NCBI GenBank assembly: GCA_002393575.1
Contig: DGSN01000008.1
Coordinates: forward strand, 1 to 23,419
From: Prevotellaceae bacterium UBA4361
GTDB taxonomy: Bacteria; Bacteroidota; Bacteroidia; Bacteroidales; Bacteroidaceae
Direction: 5' to 3'
Length of the DNA stretch: 23,419 bases
Within the stretch, counting starts at the first letter, position 1. Every line of letters starts with the position of its first letter. This document shows positions 14,393 to 23,364 of the stretch, piece after piece. Made by a program: the position numbers and the translations under genes. The notes beneath the pieces are model-generated. The model was not told the origin of the DNA, made no database searches, and saw only the letters and a program-made list of their open reading frames with translations.

Positions 14393-15944
14393 AGCCTAAA
14401 GAATTAAACAGGTCTTTCAGCTGCTGTTTGCTTTCTTTTTCCTGCTGAAGGAGATTGCGCATTTCTGCTTGCAGTTGCTTCATCTTAGTGTCGAAGTCTA
14501 TCTGCTCATCACGGTTGCGGAACTCGATGTATTTGCTGGGAACGAGGCTCCAACCCTTCTGCTCAATCTCGTCGAGGGTGGCAGAGTAACAGTATTCTGG
14601 TTCGTTGTGGTAGGTCTGCTCATAGCCCACACGCTGCCAGTTGTGGAAGTTCTCGGCAATCTGTTGGATTTGTTCTGCGGAGAACTGGATGTATTTCTTC
14701 TCGAACGGCTCTCCCCATTGGCGCAAGTCGATGAACAGCACTTCGTCCTCACGATTGCGGTAGCGAACCATCTGCCCATTCTGTTCCACGGTGCGGGCAC
14801 GCTTGTTGTGGTTCAGAATCCAGAGCGTCACGCTGATGTCAGTGGAATAGAACATATTGCGAGGTAGAATCACGATAGCCTCCACGAATTTGTTCTGCAA
14901 CAACTGACGACGGATTGCCAACTCTGTACCTTCACCGCTCAATGCTCCATTAGCAAGCAGGAAGCCAGCAGTGCCGTTAGCAGAGAGTTTCGAGACGATG
15001 TTCAGAATCCAGCCATAGTTGGCGTTGCTCGTCGGAGGTACATCGTAACCAGCCCATCGTGGGTCGTCCTTCAGTTCGTTTTCTGCACGCCAAGCCTTCT
15101 GGTTGAATGGCGGATTAGCCATGATGAAATCTGCCTTCAGGTCTTTGTGCTGATCGTTATGGAACGTATCGGCAGCCATCTCACCCAAGTTGCAGGCAAT
15201 GCCACGAATGGCGAGGTTCATCTTCGCCAGTTTGTAGGTGGTGTTGGTGTATTCCTGTCCATAGACAGAGATGTCGCGCTTGTTGCCATGATGCGCCTCG
15301 ATGAACTTCATGCTCTGCACGAACATACCGCCAGAACCACAACAAGGGTCGTAAATCTTACCACGATAAGGCTCTATCATATCGGCAATAAGGTTGACGA
15401 TGGTCTTTGGCGTATAGTATTCACCCTTACCCTTACCTTCGGCAATGGCAAACTTACCGAGAAAGTATTCATATACACGACCAATAAGATCATTCTCAGG
15501 GTCTTTCAGTGTGTCTATTTTATTGATTTCGTCAAGCAGAGCAGCAAGCTTGGTGCGGTCGAGCGATAGGCCTGCATAGTAGTTGCTGGGCAGGGCACCC
15601 TTCAACGTAGGGTTGCTCTGCTCTACCTTAGCCAATGCCTTGTCTATCTTAATGGCAATATCATTCTGCTTGGCATTCTCAATCAGAAAATCCCAACGGC
15701 TCTCTGGTTCCAGATAAAAGACGTTTTTAGCATTATAGAACACAGGATTGTCAGCAAAGGCTTCTTTACCGTCAGCCACCAATTCATGGCGCCGCTCCGT
15801 GAAGCGGTCGTTCGCATACTTCAAGAAGATAAGACTCAAGACCACGTGCTTATATTCAGATGGTTCCACAGAACCACGCAGTTTATTTGCTGATTCCCAA
15901 AGGGCTTCTTCTATTGTTTTTTCCTTGATAACTTTCTTTGCCAT
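14379..15944 (-). CDS. hsdM: Type I restriction-modification methyltransferase subunit
   Basis: N6-adenine methyltransferase that with HsdS protects host DNA and completes the restriction complex. 521 residues from the ATG at 15944 (MAKKVIKEKTIEEALWESANKLRGS). An open frame runs 69 codons further upstream, but that stretch resembles no HsdM, and a -7 box lies 34-41 bp before the chosen start. Motifs: N-terminal helical domain, GEYYTPK (174-180), SAM motif I DPCCGSGG (199-206) and catalytic NPPF (277-280). The C-terminal coiled region (KQLQAEMRNLLQQEKESKQQ) should contact HsdS. First gene of the island operon. Confidence 0.95.
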   Translation of the reverse strand: MAKKVIKEKTIEEALWESANKLRGSVEPSEYKHVVLSLIFLKYANDRFTERRHELVADGKEAFADNPVFYNAKNVFYLEPESRWDFLIENAKQNDIAIKIDKALAKVEQSNPTLKGALPSNYYAGLSLDRTKLAALLDEINKIDTLKDPENDLIGRVYEYFLGKFAIAEGKGKGEYYTPKTIVNLIADMIEPYRGKIYDPCCGSGGMFVQSMKFIEAHHGNKRDISVYGQEYTNTTYKLAKMNLAIRGIACNLGEMAADTFHNDQHKDLKADFIMANPPFNQKAWRAENELKDDPRWAGYDVPPTSNANYGWILNIVSKLSANGTAGFLLANGALSGEGTELAIRRQLLQNKFVEAIVILPRNMFYSTDISVTLWILNHNKRARTVEQNGQMVRYRNREDEVLFIDLRQWGEPFEKKYIQFSAEQIQQIAENFHNWQRVGYEQTYHNEPEYCYSATLDEIEQKGWSLVPSKYIEFRNRDEQIDFDTKMKQLQAEMRNLLQQEKESKQQLKDLFNSLGYGLE

Positions 15945-15977
15945 ATCGGTACAATTAGTTATGGTGCATTCTGTTAG

Positions 15978-15985
15978 CAAATGTA
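15978..15985 (-). promoter_or_regulatory. -7 box of the hsdM operon
   Basis: The minus strand reads TACATTTG, matching TAnnTTTG, giving a leader of about 25-30 nt before the hsdM ATG. No clear -33 box is seen. The box decides the short hsdM start. Confidence 0.5.
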
Positions 15986-16136
15986 GTGATTTTTTTGCAA
16001 AAGCCACGACTTTCGCATCTTTTATTTTGAATATTCTTTCGTAGGCTTGACTTTTCCGTTTTCTCTTTCCGCACAGAACTGAACAAGGAAAGTATTGAAT
16101 TGATGGTTTGAAAGATAGGTGAAGCAGAAAAGAATT

Positions 16137-16214
16137 GAACGTTCGTTGCAATGCTGACGAACGCTCAAGAAGAAGGCGACGGACGTTCGTTGAGATGCAA
16201 ACGAACGTCCGTCG
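16137..16214. repeat. Two nested palindromes built on ACGAACGTTCGT
   Basis: GAACGTTCGT (16137-16146) pairs with ACGAACGCTC (16157-16166), one mismatch. A perfect 15-bp inverted repeat follows, 16177-16191 with 16200-16214, loop 8. Both share the core ACGAACG/CGTTCGT. They lie between the esterase stop and hsdM. A long T run does not follow on either strand, so a simple terminator is less likely than a REP-like element, though they may still end the esterase transcript. The rest of 15986-16259 shows no gene. Confidence 0.75.
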
Positions 16215-16259
16215 GACTATGAAAGATAAAGAGGTGATGGAATGAGTAGGAAACGATGC

Positions 16260-16845
16260 TTATTTATACATGGTTTTCTTTCCGTTGACAATGTAAATGC
16301 CTTGCTTTGGAGCGGTCACCTTTCGTCCTGTCAAGTCGTAAATGTCGCCTGGGGTTTCCTGCGGATTCTTCAACAAATCAATGCCCAGGGCATCGTCACC
16401 GCCGAAGGAGAAGGAAACGAACTTCGACTCGCCAGCATCGTCGAAAGGAAGATATGCCTTGTATGCTGGTATCGTCTTGACGGTGCTGCTACCTGTAGCT
16501 TTCTTGAAACCGATATATTCGTTGGTGCCACGACTCAGAACGTAGATGGGCATGCCTTCCTGCTGAGTCAGAGTCTGAACTGGCGTTTCTTCAGAGACTC
16601 CATGCAGGAGGCTCACTACGTGCTCTGTGGAGGATGTTGCCGAAATGGAAAACGTGTAATTACCTGCATTGGCAAATATCAGCACACCTGTTTTGGCAGG
16701 GATGATGCCGCCACGGATTTCCTTCAAGAGGGCTGTGGAACCAGAGATTTCCTTAACGGTTGCAGCCACGAAGAAGTCAGCGTCGGGAATCACAGCGTCG
16801 TATGGCAAATAGAGGGTTGACACACCAGCAGTGGTGACAGTCAGA
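16260..16845 (-). repeat. Duplicated C-terminal module, esterase copy
   Basis: Encodes the segment from LTVTTAGVSTLYLPYDA to the stop. It matches 18607-19192 at protein and, in long stretches, DNA level (for example SRGTNEYIGFKKATGS is identical in both). Confidence 0.85.
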
Positions 16846-18131
16846 TTGTGGGTAAGCGTTGTGGTTTCCGACTCATAGACAATGCTCGTCACGTTTGCCA
16901 CATACCAGTTGCCTGAGTCTTTCAGGTTGCGGATGCCGTATTTCAGTGTACCGTCAGTGACAACGGCATAGAGCGTGACTGGAGCAATGCTGCTCACCCA
17001 TCCGCGGTTCACCACAGGGAGGTTTTCCTGCGTGCCATTGGCGAAAGCTACGGAAAGGCCATCGCCTGTAGGACAGTCAAAACCTCGGTCAGATGTGAAA
17101 GAGGCTGCCAGTTCGAGCGTCACGACATAGACACCGTTCTTCAAGCCCGTGAGCGTCTGGGTGAGCACGTCGCCTGTGCCAATGGAGCCGCTGTTGTAGC
17201 GTTCGTAGGCAGTGTGACCAAGTCCACCATAGCCATTCGTCTGTCCAGCCCAGTCGGCAGGTGCATAGATTGCGATGTCATCACCCAATTCGAAAGATGC
17301 CGACACATTCGTTTCGCCTGGGTTTCTACCATTCAGCGAGAATCGCTTACAGAAATTCCATATTTCGTATTTGTATGCAAGCGTAGGCCAGTGGCCACCT
17401 CCGTGAGCGGAGAAAAGCTCCACTTCGCTACCATTGCTTCCGTTGGTCCACACCTCTTTGTCACCGTAAATATAACCTAACTCAGAAGCATTCGGACGAT
17501 AATTTTCCGTCTTGGTGTAAGTGTTGGCATTGTCGAGAGTGGCGAAATGCGTCACATACTCACGAATGGAGTATTGGTTATAATTGAACACATCGTCATC
17601 GTATGAATGACAATGTATGAGATTGACAGGAGTCGTTCGCTGATTCCAGGGGTCTGCGTTGAACAAGACTCCGCTGCATGGTGCGAAAGCAGCGAATTTC
17701 TTTCCTATCTCGCTACGTATTCCGTGGTAAATCAGCATGGAGCCCATTGAGAAGCCCGACCAGTAGAGACGGTTGCGGTCGATGTGATATAGTTCATCCA
17801 TCTTGTCAATGGTAGCATCGACAAAATTCAAGTCGCCATTTCCACCGATGTCCCATGTGCTACCATTGCTTGCCAAATAAGCAATGATGAATCTCTCCGT
17901 ATCAATCAATTCCCAGAGGTGGTCACCTTCGTATTGATAAGTAGGATTCTGATTCATGCCGTGAGTGACAATCATCAATGGCAGTCCTGAACTAACACCA
18001 TCGGGCGTAAACACAATCATGTTTCTCTGCACACCATCAACATAAATGCTCATGTTGGTCTTGGTGTAAGCATGACTCTGCACGAAACCCAACAACAATA
18101 TGATGACAAAATAGATTCGTTTCATAGACAT
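16260..18131 (-). CDS. Secreted CE1-like esterase with C-terminal sorting-type module
   Basis: 623 residues with a signal peptide (MSMKRIYFVIILLLGFVQSHA). The catalytic domain, about 22-270, is an alpha/beta hydrolase of the polyhydroxybutyrate depolymerase/feruloyl esterase type: oxyanion region THGMNQ, nucleophile S128 in GFSMGS, acid probably D178 in HSYDDDV, and H247 in HGGGHWP. Residues about 275-430 look like a carbohydrate-binding beta-sandwich (YERYNSGSIGTGDVLTQTL). The last about 190 residues are a module shared with the neighbouring GH5 enzyme, ending DLTGRKVTAPKQGIYIVNGK. Likely releases acyl or feruloyl groups from plant polysaccharide outside the cell. Substrate is inferred from family and neighbour only. 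ATG at 18125 is an equal start candidate. Confidence 0.85.
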   Translation of the reverse strand: MSMKRIYFVIILLLGFVQSHAYTKTNMSIYVDGVQRNMIVFTPDGVSSGLPLMIVTHGMNQNPTYQYEGDHLWELIDTERFIIAYLASNGSTWDIGGNGDLNFVDATIDKMDELYHIDRNRLYWSGFSMGSMLIYHGIRSEIGKKFAAFAPCSGVLFNADPWNQRTTPVNLIHCHSYDDDVFNYNQYSIREYVTHFATLDNANTYTKTENYRPNASELGYIYGDKEVWTNGSNGSEVELFSAHGGGHWPTLAYKYEIWNFCKRFSLNGRNPGETNVSASFELGDDIAIYAPADWAGQTNGYGGLGHTAYERYNSGSIGTGDVLTQTLTGLKNGVYVVTLELAASFTSDRGFDCPTGDGLSVAFANGTQENLPVVNRGWVSSIAPVTLYAVVTDGTLKYGIRNLKDSGNWYVANVTSIVYESETTTLTHNLTVTTAGVSTLYLPYDAVIPDADFFVAATVKEISGSTALLKEIRGGIIPAKTGVLIFANAGNYTFSISATSSTEHVVSLLHGVSEETPVQTLTQQEGMPIYVLSRGTNEYIGFKKATGSSTVKTIPAYKAYLPFDDAGESKFVSFSFGGDDALGIDLLKNPQETPGDIYDLTGRKVTAPKQGIYIVNGKKTMYK

Positions 18132-18209
18132 GATAATTGTATTTGAAAAGAAAAAGGAACATGAAAGGGCAGTACGATAGAAAAACGCACGACTCTCTTC
18201 AACATGATT

Positions 18210-18404
18210 TTACCACAATGACATTTCGTTTTCCGAAGCCTTACCATCATCAAAGTCCTCAGCATAGTCATTGTTGATTTTCTTGGTCAGCACTTCTGGA
18301 TCAGGAGAACCTCCACCAATATCAAATTGCATCAAAAACGGAGTAAACTTGTGATAAATCATCTCTGGCTTCACATACGAATTCTTTTTCATCTTTATTT
18401 TCAT
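18210..18404 (-). CDS. Small Gly-Gly peptide of 64 residues, unknown
   Basis: Starts MKIKMKKNSYVKPEMIYHKF, or four codons later at MKKNSY. The basic N-terminus with Y-x-KP is typical of short Bacteroidales peptides found beside export or secreted-enzyme genes. A triple glycine (30-32) in FDIGGGSPDPE is followed by an acidic, uncharged-aromatic-ended tail (EDFDDGKASENEMSLW). This could be a leader-plus-core peptide cut after the glycines, or only a small conserved cytosolic protein. No modifying enzyme or C39 peptidase transporter is visible in the window. It lies between the two secreted enzymes on the same strand. Confidence 0.55.
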   Translation of the reverse strand: MKIKMKKNSYVKPEMIYHKFTPFLMQFDIGGGSPDPEVLTKKINNDYAEDFDDGKASENEMSLW

Positions 18405-18606
18405 ATTTACTGTTAAACAATTATGTGAGTTCGATATAACAAAATATGTTCTTTTGTAGTGCCTCTACGAGGCAGAACCTTTAGCTCGGCGTAGCCAAAT
18501 CTTTCTATTCAAAATCTCATTCATCTTTGTAAGATTTGAGAAGATTTGTGAGATTTCTCGCGAAGCGACTCCTTATACCGAACTGACGTTAACAATTACA
18601 TCATTA
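18405..18606 (-). other. Intergenic leader with hairpins and a 10-bp tandem motif
   Basis: No gene is seen. TGCCTC (18460-18465) and GAGGCA (18469-18474) form a tight hairpin flanked by GTTC/GAAC. CAAATCTT (18496-18503) pairs with AAGATTTG (18531-18538). The latter begins a decamer series AAGATTTGAG, AAGATTTGTG, AGATTTCTCG (18531-18560). Could end the GH5 transcript or act as the leader of the small peptide gene. Confidence 0.4.
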
Positions 18607-19192
18607 TTATTTATACAGAACTTTCTTTCCATTGACAATATAGATACCCTTCTTTGGAGCAGCCACCTTTCTTCCAGTCAGGTCGTAAATGTCGGCTGTA
18701 TTCTCAGGGGAATACTTCAACAAATCAATGTCCAGAGCATCGCCTTCACCGAAGGAGAACGAAATGGACTTGGCTTCACCTGAGTCGTCAAAAGGAAGAT
18801 AGGCTTTATGGGCAGGAATCGTCTTCACCGTTGTGCTGCCAGTTGCCTTCTTGAAACCGATATACTCATTGGTGCCACGACTCAAAACGTAGATGGACTT
18901 GCCCTCCTGCTGAGTCAGCGTCTTGACCGATGTGTTCTCCAACACACCATGCAGGAGACTCATTACGCTCTCCGTGCAGGCCGTAGGCGAAGGAGCAAGA
19001 ACGTAATCACCAGCGTTGGCGAATATCAGCACACCCGTATTGGCAGGAATGATATTGTCACGAACACGTTTGAGACGAGCCGTCGTACCAGCTATTTCCT
19101 TCACGACAGCAACCACAAAGAAGTCGGCATCTGGAATCATAGCATCGTATGGCAAATAAGTTGTTGCCACACCCGCCGAGGTGACGGTCAGC
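18607..19192 (-). repeat. Duplicated C-terminal module, GH5 copy
   Basis: Encodes from LTVTSAGVATTYLPYDA to the stop. Same order and nearly same length as the esterase copy, with the same end tail. An intragenomic duplication about 2.35 kb apart in direct orientation. Confidence 0.85.
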
Positions 19193-22100
19193 ACAATTGG
19201 CTCCACGACATCGGCACTCGTTGCGTAAGCGCGGAACGGATAGAGCGTCACCGACGATGCCGGAGTTACAGCATAGAGCACGACATCACCCACAGGGTTG
19301 AAGGTCTCCACATTGGCTGGAGCATCATCACGCTGGACAAAGCCATCGGACGGAGTGAGATGGCTGTAAGTGCCTTGCAGCAAGCCGTTCGTCAGTTCGT
19401 CGCTTGCCTTCACCGTCACGTTGGAAGTTGAGAACACAGCCTCTCCTGCTCCCGTCAGCAGCACAGGACGGTTTGCCTCCACAGCATTCACCGACGAAAC
19501 ACCCGAGCAGTTGAGCGCATAGGCATTGTGGCCAGAAGGAACAGAAACAGCAAACGGAACGGTGACAGTCGTGAAGCCAGCCGCAGGAACCGTGCTGTTG
19601 AGCGTCGCACTGCTTGCAGCGATGTCGTAAGGAGCACGGAATGGATAGTAGCATTCGCTCAGGCGGTTGCAGAGGTATGCAGACTTCAGCACCACCTCGC
19701 CTTCTTCACCCGAGATGTTGTACAGGCGAATCATCGTCAGCGTGGAACGTCTTGAAGCTACATCCTTCACGGCAAACAGCGAGTCGATGTCGATTTCCTT
19801 GATGCGGTTGCCATCGTGCTGGCCAGCCCAGTAGCCCTGCTCGGCTATGACCCTCTCATTGTTGTCATAGAAGCGGATGCCCCAAGGCTTCGTGAAAGAA
19901 CTTGTCTCCACCACCACGCGCTTGAAGTCCTGGCGCTCCAAGATGTAGTTGAATATCTGGACTTCGGATTGAGTATTCGCTGCCCAGTGGAACGTGTAAG
20001 TACCGTTTCCGCTGTCAGACCACGAGGCATTACCCGTCTTCACTGCGCCATTAGGGAAGTAGGCACCTGCAGTCGTGCCAGCCACCACAGCAGGGTCGGT
20101 CAGAACGATGCTCGCCGAAGTGTAATTGTTGCCACTCTTCACCACGACATTGCTCGGGTTCGACAGGCGGGATGCATCATCCACATAGAACAAAGCATTG
20201 CGGTTAGCAGGAGTCAGCGTCACACCGCTGCTGTTGCGCAAGGCAGTAGCATCGTAGTTCGTAGCCTCGATGTCCGACAAGGCAGCGACAAGGTTCTCCT
20301 TCACGTACAACTTGCCCGAGATGCGGTAGTCCATCGCATCATCGTCTTTCACCACCATCACGCGCCATGCGCTACCCGTGCCACCACCCACTTTCAGTGC
20401 GTTCAGATGGACGTATGAACCCATGCCCGCCAAATCAATCTCGAAGACACCGTTGGCAATAGCGCCGTTCTTCTCAACAAAGTCGGAGGACGTGTCAGTA
20501 GGACGGTTGAAGAGGGCACGGACGTAGAGACCGTCATCGCCATACACACGAAGCTTGCTGTAGCCAGAAAGGTCAACATAGCGATTGGCGAGGACATTGC
20601 CATTGCCATAGATGGTGCCGTAGCCCGAAATCACCTCGTCGATGTTGTACTCCATATTGTCATCGTTGCCAGTCCTCCGCGCATCAGCACCGATGCCGTC
20701 CCACACGCCGAACGCCCATTGGTCGAGCGACCGCTCATGCTTCTGCTCAGCACGCATCACGTCAACCTGAATCAGCAACTGGCGAATCGTCATCGTCTTT
20801 GCCACATCGGTATCATTGTAGCCATCCCAGACAAGCGTCGAGACAGCTCCCTTATCTTGATAATTCGTATAGTCCAGTTGGTATTTGCTCGTCCAGAAAG
20901 CACCGCCATTCACCGATTCACCCCGAGTGTTGCTGACAGTCAGCGTGTTGAACACATCGTCACCGCCATGCGAGAGCTTCACCTTCGACACATTCGAGAA
21001 GTCCGCACCGTTATAAGTGAGCGTGAGAGAACCGCTCTGGTGAGCAGGCAGCGTCACTTCACCCGTGGAGCTGTTGAAACTCAGCGAACCACCAGCAACG
21101 AGGTCGGACAAATTGACAACACAACGACCTGTGGAAGCATCGTAGGCGAAATTCGCCACATGCGAGATTTGACCCATAGCCCACTGCTTGTACCACTCAA
21201 AGCAAGCACCACTACACGCCTCCCATGCACTGCCATATCCGTTGCCCATCATCGCCGTTTGGAAAGCAGGACGAACCGTGCCGTCGTTCAAATAAGCATC
21301 CACATCCAGATAAGTGTCCGTACCCGACAGCGTCATGGAAATCGTGCCATAGTGGTCGAGCAGCGCCTTGTAGAGCCTTCCCCAGTTCGAAGTCGTGCCG
21401 GTTGCCCAAGTGCCATAGTTGCCAACCACCCAGTCGCCATGCTCATTATAATGACCCGTCCCAGCCTTTTCGGGACTCCAGTCCACCTCCGTAATCACAA
21501 TAGGGTTGGTATCAATCACAGGAACCTGAAAGTGGAACTGATTGATATAACGGTCCACCTCATCATAAGAAGTCGTGTTACTACCATTGTACCAACCCAC
21601 ATAGTTGTGGACAGCATAGCCGAAATTGCCATCCTGGATAGGATGGCTCAGATAGTCGCGATAATTGCTCTGCCAACCAGTGCCTGGAATCCAAAGGATG
21701 CCATCGAAACCATTCTGGCGAATCTTGTTGACGATAGGCTGGAAGAAGTCGTGCAACGCATTTGAATCGTCCTGCCCATACCTGTTTTTCACAGACACAG
21801 GCTCGTTGCCAAGTTCCAGGGAAATCTGGCCACTGTATTGCTTCAGCGTCGCATTGCTCGACACGATGTCCCACACCGTCATCAAGTAGTTGTTGTATTC
21901 ACCGCCCACATTCACCGTCTGCGGAAACACGCCCGGAGGACGGATGATGACATACAAACCCTTGCTCAAGGCATTGAGCGCAATGGGAAGGTAGAGCGAA
22001 TTGAAATAACTGCGCAGACGATCAGCAGAGAAACGGCTGATGTCCTCTTCTTGCCCCGAACCCGTAGCCGTCTTTGCGGGGTCGTTCGTCCAGCAAGGGT

Positions 22101-22422
22101 CGAGATGCAGACGGAAAAGATTGCAATAAGTGCCTTTCGCTGGCTGGGTGATGGCAGAAGTGATTTGGTCGAAATAGTTCCTGCATTGCTCCACCGCATC
22201 GTCAGTAAAACCATTCCACCATGTTCCCCAACGGTAGGAATTGAAGTAAGGACTCGGTGTATCCATCACGCCATGCAGCACCACAGTGCCACCACTCGGG
22301 TCCTTCAGCACATTGCCCTCCACATGAAGCGCAGGCGTTGTGCCATACACATACTGCTGAGCCGCTGCCACGCTCGGGAGCAAAGCCAGCAGCAGAAAGA
22401 GTCTTCTGAACAAGTTTCTCAT
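18607..22422 (-). CDS. Large secreted GH5 glycoside hydrolase, multidomain
   Basis: 1271 residues with signal peptide MRNLFRRLFLLLALLPSVAAA. The catalytic domain, about 30-400, is a glycoside hydrolase family 5 (clan A) barrel: acid/base E207 in LELGNEP, HNY motif (272-274) and nucleophile E312 in VITEVDW. The enzyme should cut a beta-glucan or beta-mannan with retention of configuration. Subfamily and substrate are not readable by eye. About 420-1080 holds several beta-sandwich segments (e.g. DLSGYSKLRVYGDDGLYVRALF) that look like carbohydrate-binding modules. The last about 190 residues repeat the module seen in the esterase and end DLTGRKVAAPKKGIYIVNGKK, a Bacteroidales C-terminal tail pattern. 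First gene of the minus-strand carbohydrate block. Confidence 0.88.
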   Translation of the reverse strand: MRNLFRRLFLLLALLPSVAAAQQYVYGTTPALHVEGNVLKDPSGGTVVLHGVMDTPSPYFNSYRWGTWWNGFTDDAVEQCRNYFDQITSAITQPAKGTYCNLFRLHLDPCWTNDPAKTATGSGQEEDISRFSADRLRSYFNSLYLPIALNALSKGLYVIIRPPGVFPQTVNVGGEYNNYLMTVWDIVSSNATLKQYSGQISLELGNEPVSVKNRYGQDDSNALHDFFQPIVNKIRQNGFDGILWIPGTGWQSNYRDYLSHPIQDGNFGYAVHNYVGWYNGSNTTSYDEVDRYINQFHFQVPVIDTNPIVITEVDWSPEKAGTGHYNEHGDWVVGNYGTWATGTTSNWGRLYKALLDHYGTISMTLSGTDTYLDVDAYLNDGTVRPAFQTAMMGNGYGSAWEACSGACFEWYKQWAMGQISHVANFAYDASTGRCVVNLSDLVAGGSLSFNSSTGEVTLPAHQSGSLTLTYNGADFSNVSKVKLSHGGDDVFNTLTVSNTRGESVNGGAFWTSKYQLDYTNYQDKGAVSTLVWDGYNDTDVAKTMTIRQLLIQVDVMRAEQKHERSLDQWAFGVWDGIGADARRTGNDDNMEYNIDEVISGYGTIYGNGNVLANRYVDLSGYSKLRVYGDDGLYVRALFNRPTDTSSDFVEKNGAIANGVFEIDLAGMGSYVHLNALKVGGGTGSAWRVMVVKDDDAMDYRISGKLYVKENLVAALSDIEATNYDATALRNSSGVTLTPANRNALFYVDDASRLSNPSNVVVKSGNNYTSASIVLTDPAVVAGTTAGAYFPNGAVKTGNASWSDSGNGTYTFHWAANTQSEVQIFNYILERQDFKRVVVETSSFTKPWGIRFYDNNERVIAEQGYWAGQHDGNRIKEIDIDSLFAVKDVASRRSTLTMIRLYNISGEEGEVVLKSAYLCNRLSECYYPFRAPYDIAASSATLNSTVPAAGFTTVTVPFAVSVPSGHNAYALNCSGVSSVNAVEANRPVLLTGAGEAVFSTSNVTVKASDELTNGLLQGTYSHLTPSDGFVQRDDAPANVETFNPVGDVVLYAVTPASSVTLYPFRAYATSADVVEPIVLTVTSAGVATTYLPYDAMIPDADFFVVAVVKEIAGTTARLKRVRDNIIPANTGVLIFANAGDYVLAPSPTACTESVMSLLHGVLENTSVKTLTQQEGKSIYVLSRGTNEYIGFKKATGSTTVKTIPAHKAYLPFDDSGEAKSISFSFGEGDALDIDLLKYSPENTADIYDLTGRKVAAPKKGIYIVNGKKVLYK

Positions 22423-22512
22423 ATTAATTTTGCTTTGTCATTAAATGTGTTCCTAAGAAAAGGTGGAGCCCCTGCCCTATCACCCCATCGCGCAAAATCC
22501 GCGATTCGAGTG

Positions 22513-22520
22513 CAAAGGTA
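22513..22520 (-). promoter_or_regulatory. Probable -7 box of the GH5 gene
   Basis: The minus strand reads TACCTTTG, matching TAnnTTTG, about 90 bp before the ATG. No convincing -33 box is seen. The rest of 22423-22666 holds no gene. Confidence 0.45.
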
Positions 22521-22666
22521 TCGCTTTTCGCAAGAAGACTGTGACAGTTTTGATACAGATAGTTTCAGTTTTGTAACTCTCCCAGAGGATTTGACGCAAA
22601 GAACTGTTGGAAAAACTAAAACGCCAATTTTTGCTCAAAAATTCGTCATACTACGCAAAAAAGAAC

Positions 22667-22674
22667 TAAATTTG
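22667..22674 (+). promoter_or_regulatory. Probable -7 box of trmO
   Basis: TAAATTTG lies 27 bp before the trmO ATG, with a weak TTCG 21 bp upstream of it. It supports the start at 22702 rather than the long upstream open frame. Confidence 0.5.
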
Positions 22675-22701
22675 CGGCATGACTTTCAAATCAGCAGGAA
22701 C

Positions 22702-23364
22702 ATGACTATCACACCCATCGCATTTTTTCACTCGCCTTTCGGTTCTAAATTCGGAATTCCTCGTCAGAGCGGAATTGTGGAGGAAACGGAAGGCGAAATA
22801 CACTTTGTGGAGGAATATCAGAACGCGGAGGCTGTCAGAGGACTGAAGGATTTCGAATACCTCTGGCTCATTTGGGGATTCTCCGCCAATTCGCACGAAG
22901 GGCACGGTATGACGGTGCGTCCTCCCCGTCTAGGCGGCAACAAGCACATGGGCGTGTTTGCCACCCGTTCCCCATTCCGTCCCAATCCGTTGGGCTTGTC
23001 GTCTGTGAAGCTCAAAAAGGTCGAATTCATCGAAAGAAATGCACCTGTCATCACGGTTCTGGGCGCCGACTTAATGTATGGTACGCCCATCTATGACATC
23101 AAGCCCTACCTACCCTTTACGGATGCTCACGCTGGGGCAAAGGCTGGATTCTTGGAAACGAATGAATGGAAAACGCTGAGAGTGGTCATCCCCGAAACGA
23201 TGCGCAAGGAGTTTTCGGAAGAGAAACTCGTGGTGCTTCGGAAAGTGCTGGAGCAAGACCCTCGTCCTCAATACCAGGAAAACGGTGAAAAGGTATATGG
23301 AATGACGTTCGGCGGAAAGAACGTGAGGTTCAGAGTGGAGAACGGCATCATTGAAGTGCTCTGA
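22702..23364 (+). CDS. trmO: tRNA (t6A37)-N6-methyltransferase TrmO
   Basis: 220 residues from ATG 22702 (MTITPIAFFHSPFGSKFGIPRQSG). The frame is open for 288 codons upstream but that is a shadow of the GH5 gene. TrmO (TsaA/YaeB) adds a methyl from S-adenosylmethionine to N6 of threonylcarbamoyladenosine at position 37 of tRNA-Thr. Signatures: GFSANSH, RPPRLGGN (73-80), the hallmark FATRSPFRPNPLGLS (86-100) and DIKPYLPFTDA. The C-terminal half (about 155-220) matches the small domain of full-length TrmO. Intact, on its own promoter, facing away from GH5. Nothing further is seen from 23365 to the window end. Confidence 0.93.
   Translation: MTITPIAFFHSPFGSKFGIPRQSGIVEETEGEIHFVEEYQNAEAVRGLKDFEYLWLIWGFSANSHEGHGMTVRPPRLGGNKHMGVFATRSPFRPNPLGLSSVKLKKVEFIERNAPVITVLGADLMYGTPIYDIKPYLPFTDAHAGAKAGFLETNEWKTLRVVIPETMRKEFSEEKLVVLRKVLEQDPRPQYQENGEKVYGMTFGGKNVRFRVENGIIEVL

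Noticed and set aside
13391..14407. Plus-strand open frame of 338 codons
   Set aside because: Antisense shadow of rhuM-Fic, which has clear motifs on the other strand.
15945..16151. 69-codon extension of hsdM
   Set aside because: Composition and sequence do not look like HsdM, and a -7 promoter box lies within it close to the accepted ATG.
21838..22701. N-terminal extension of trmO by 288 codons
   Set aside because: The extension runs antisense through the start of GH5; TrmO starts at MTITPIAFFHSP and a -7 box lies just before it.
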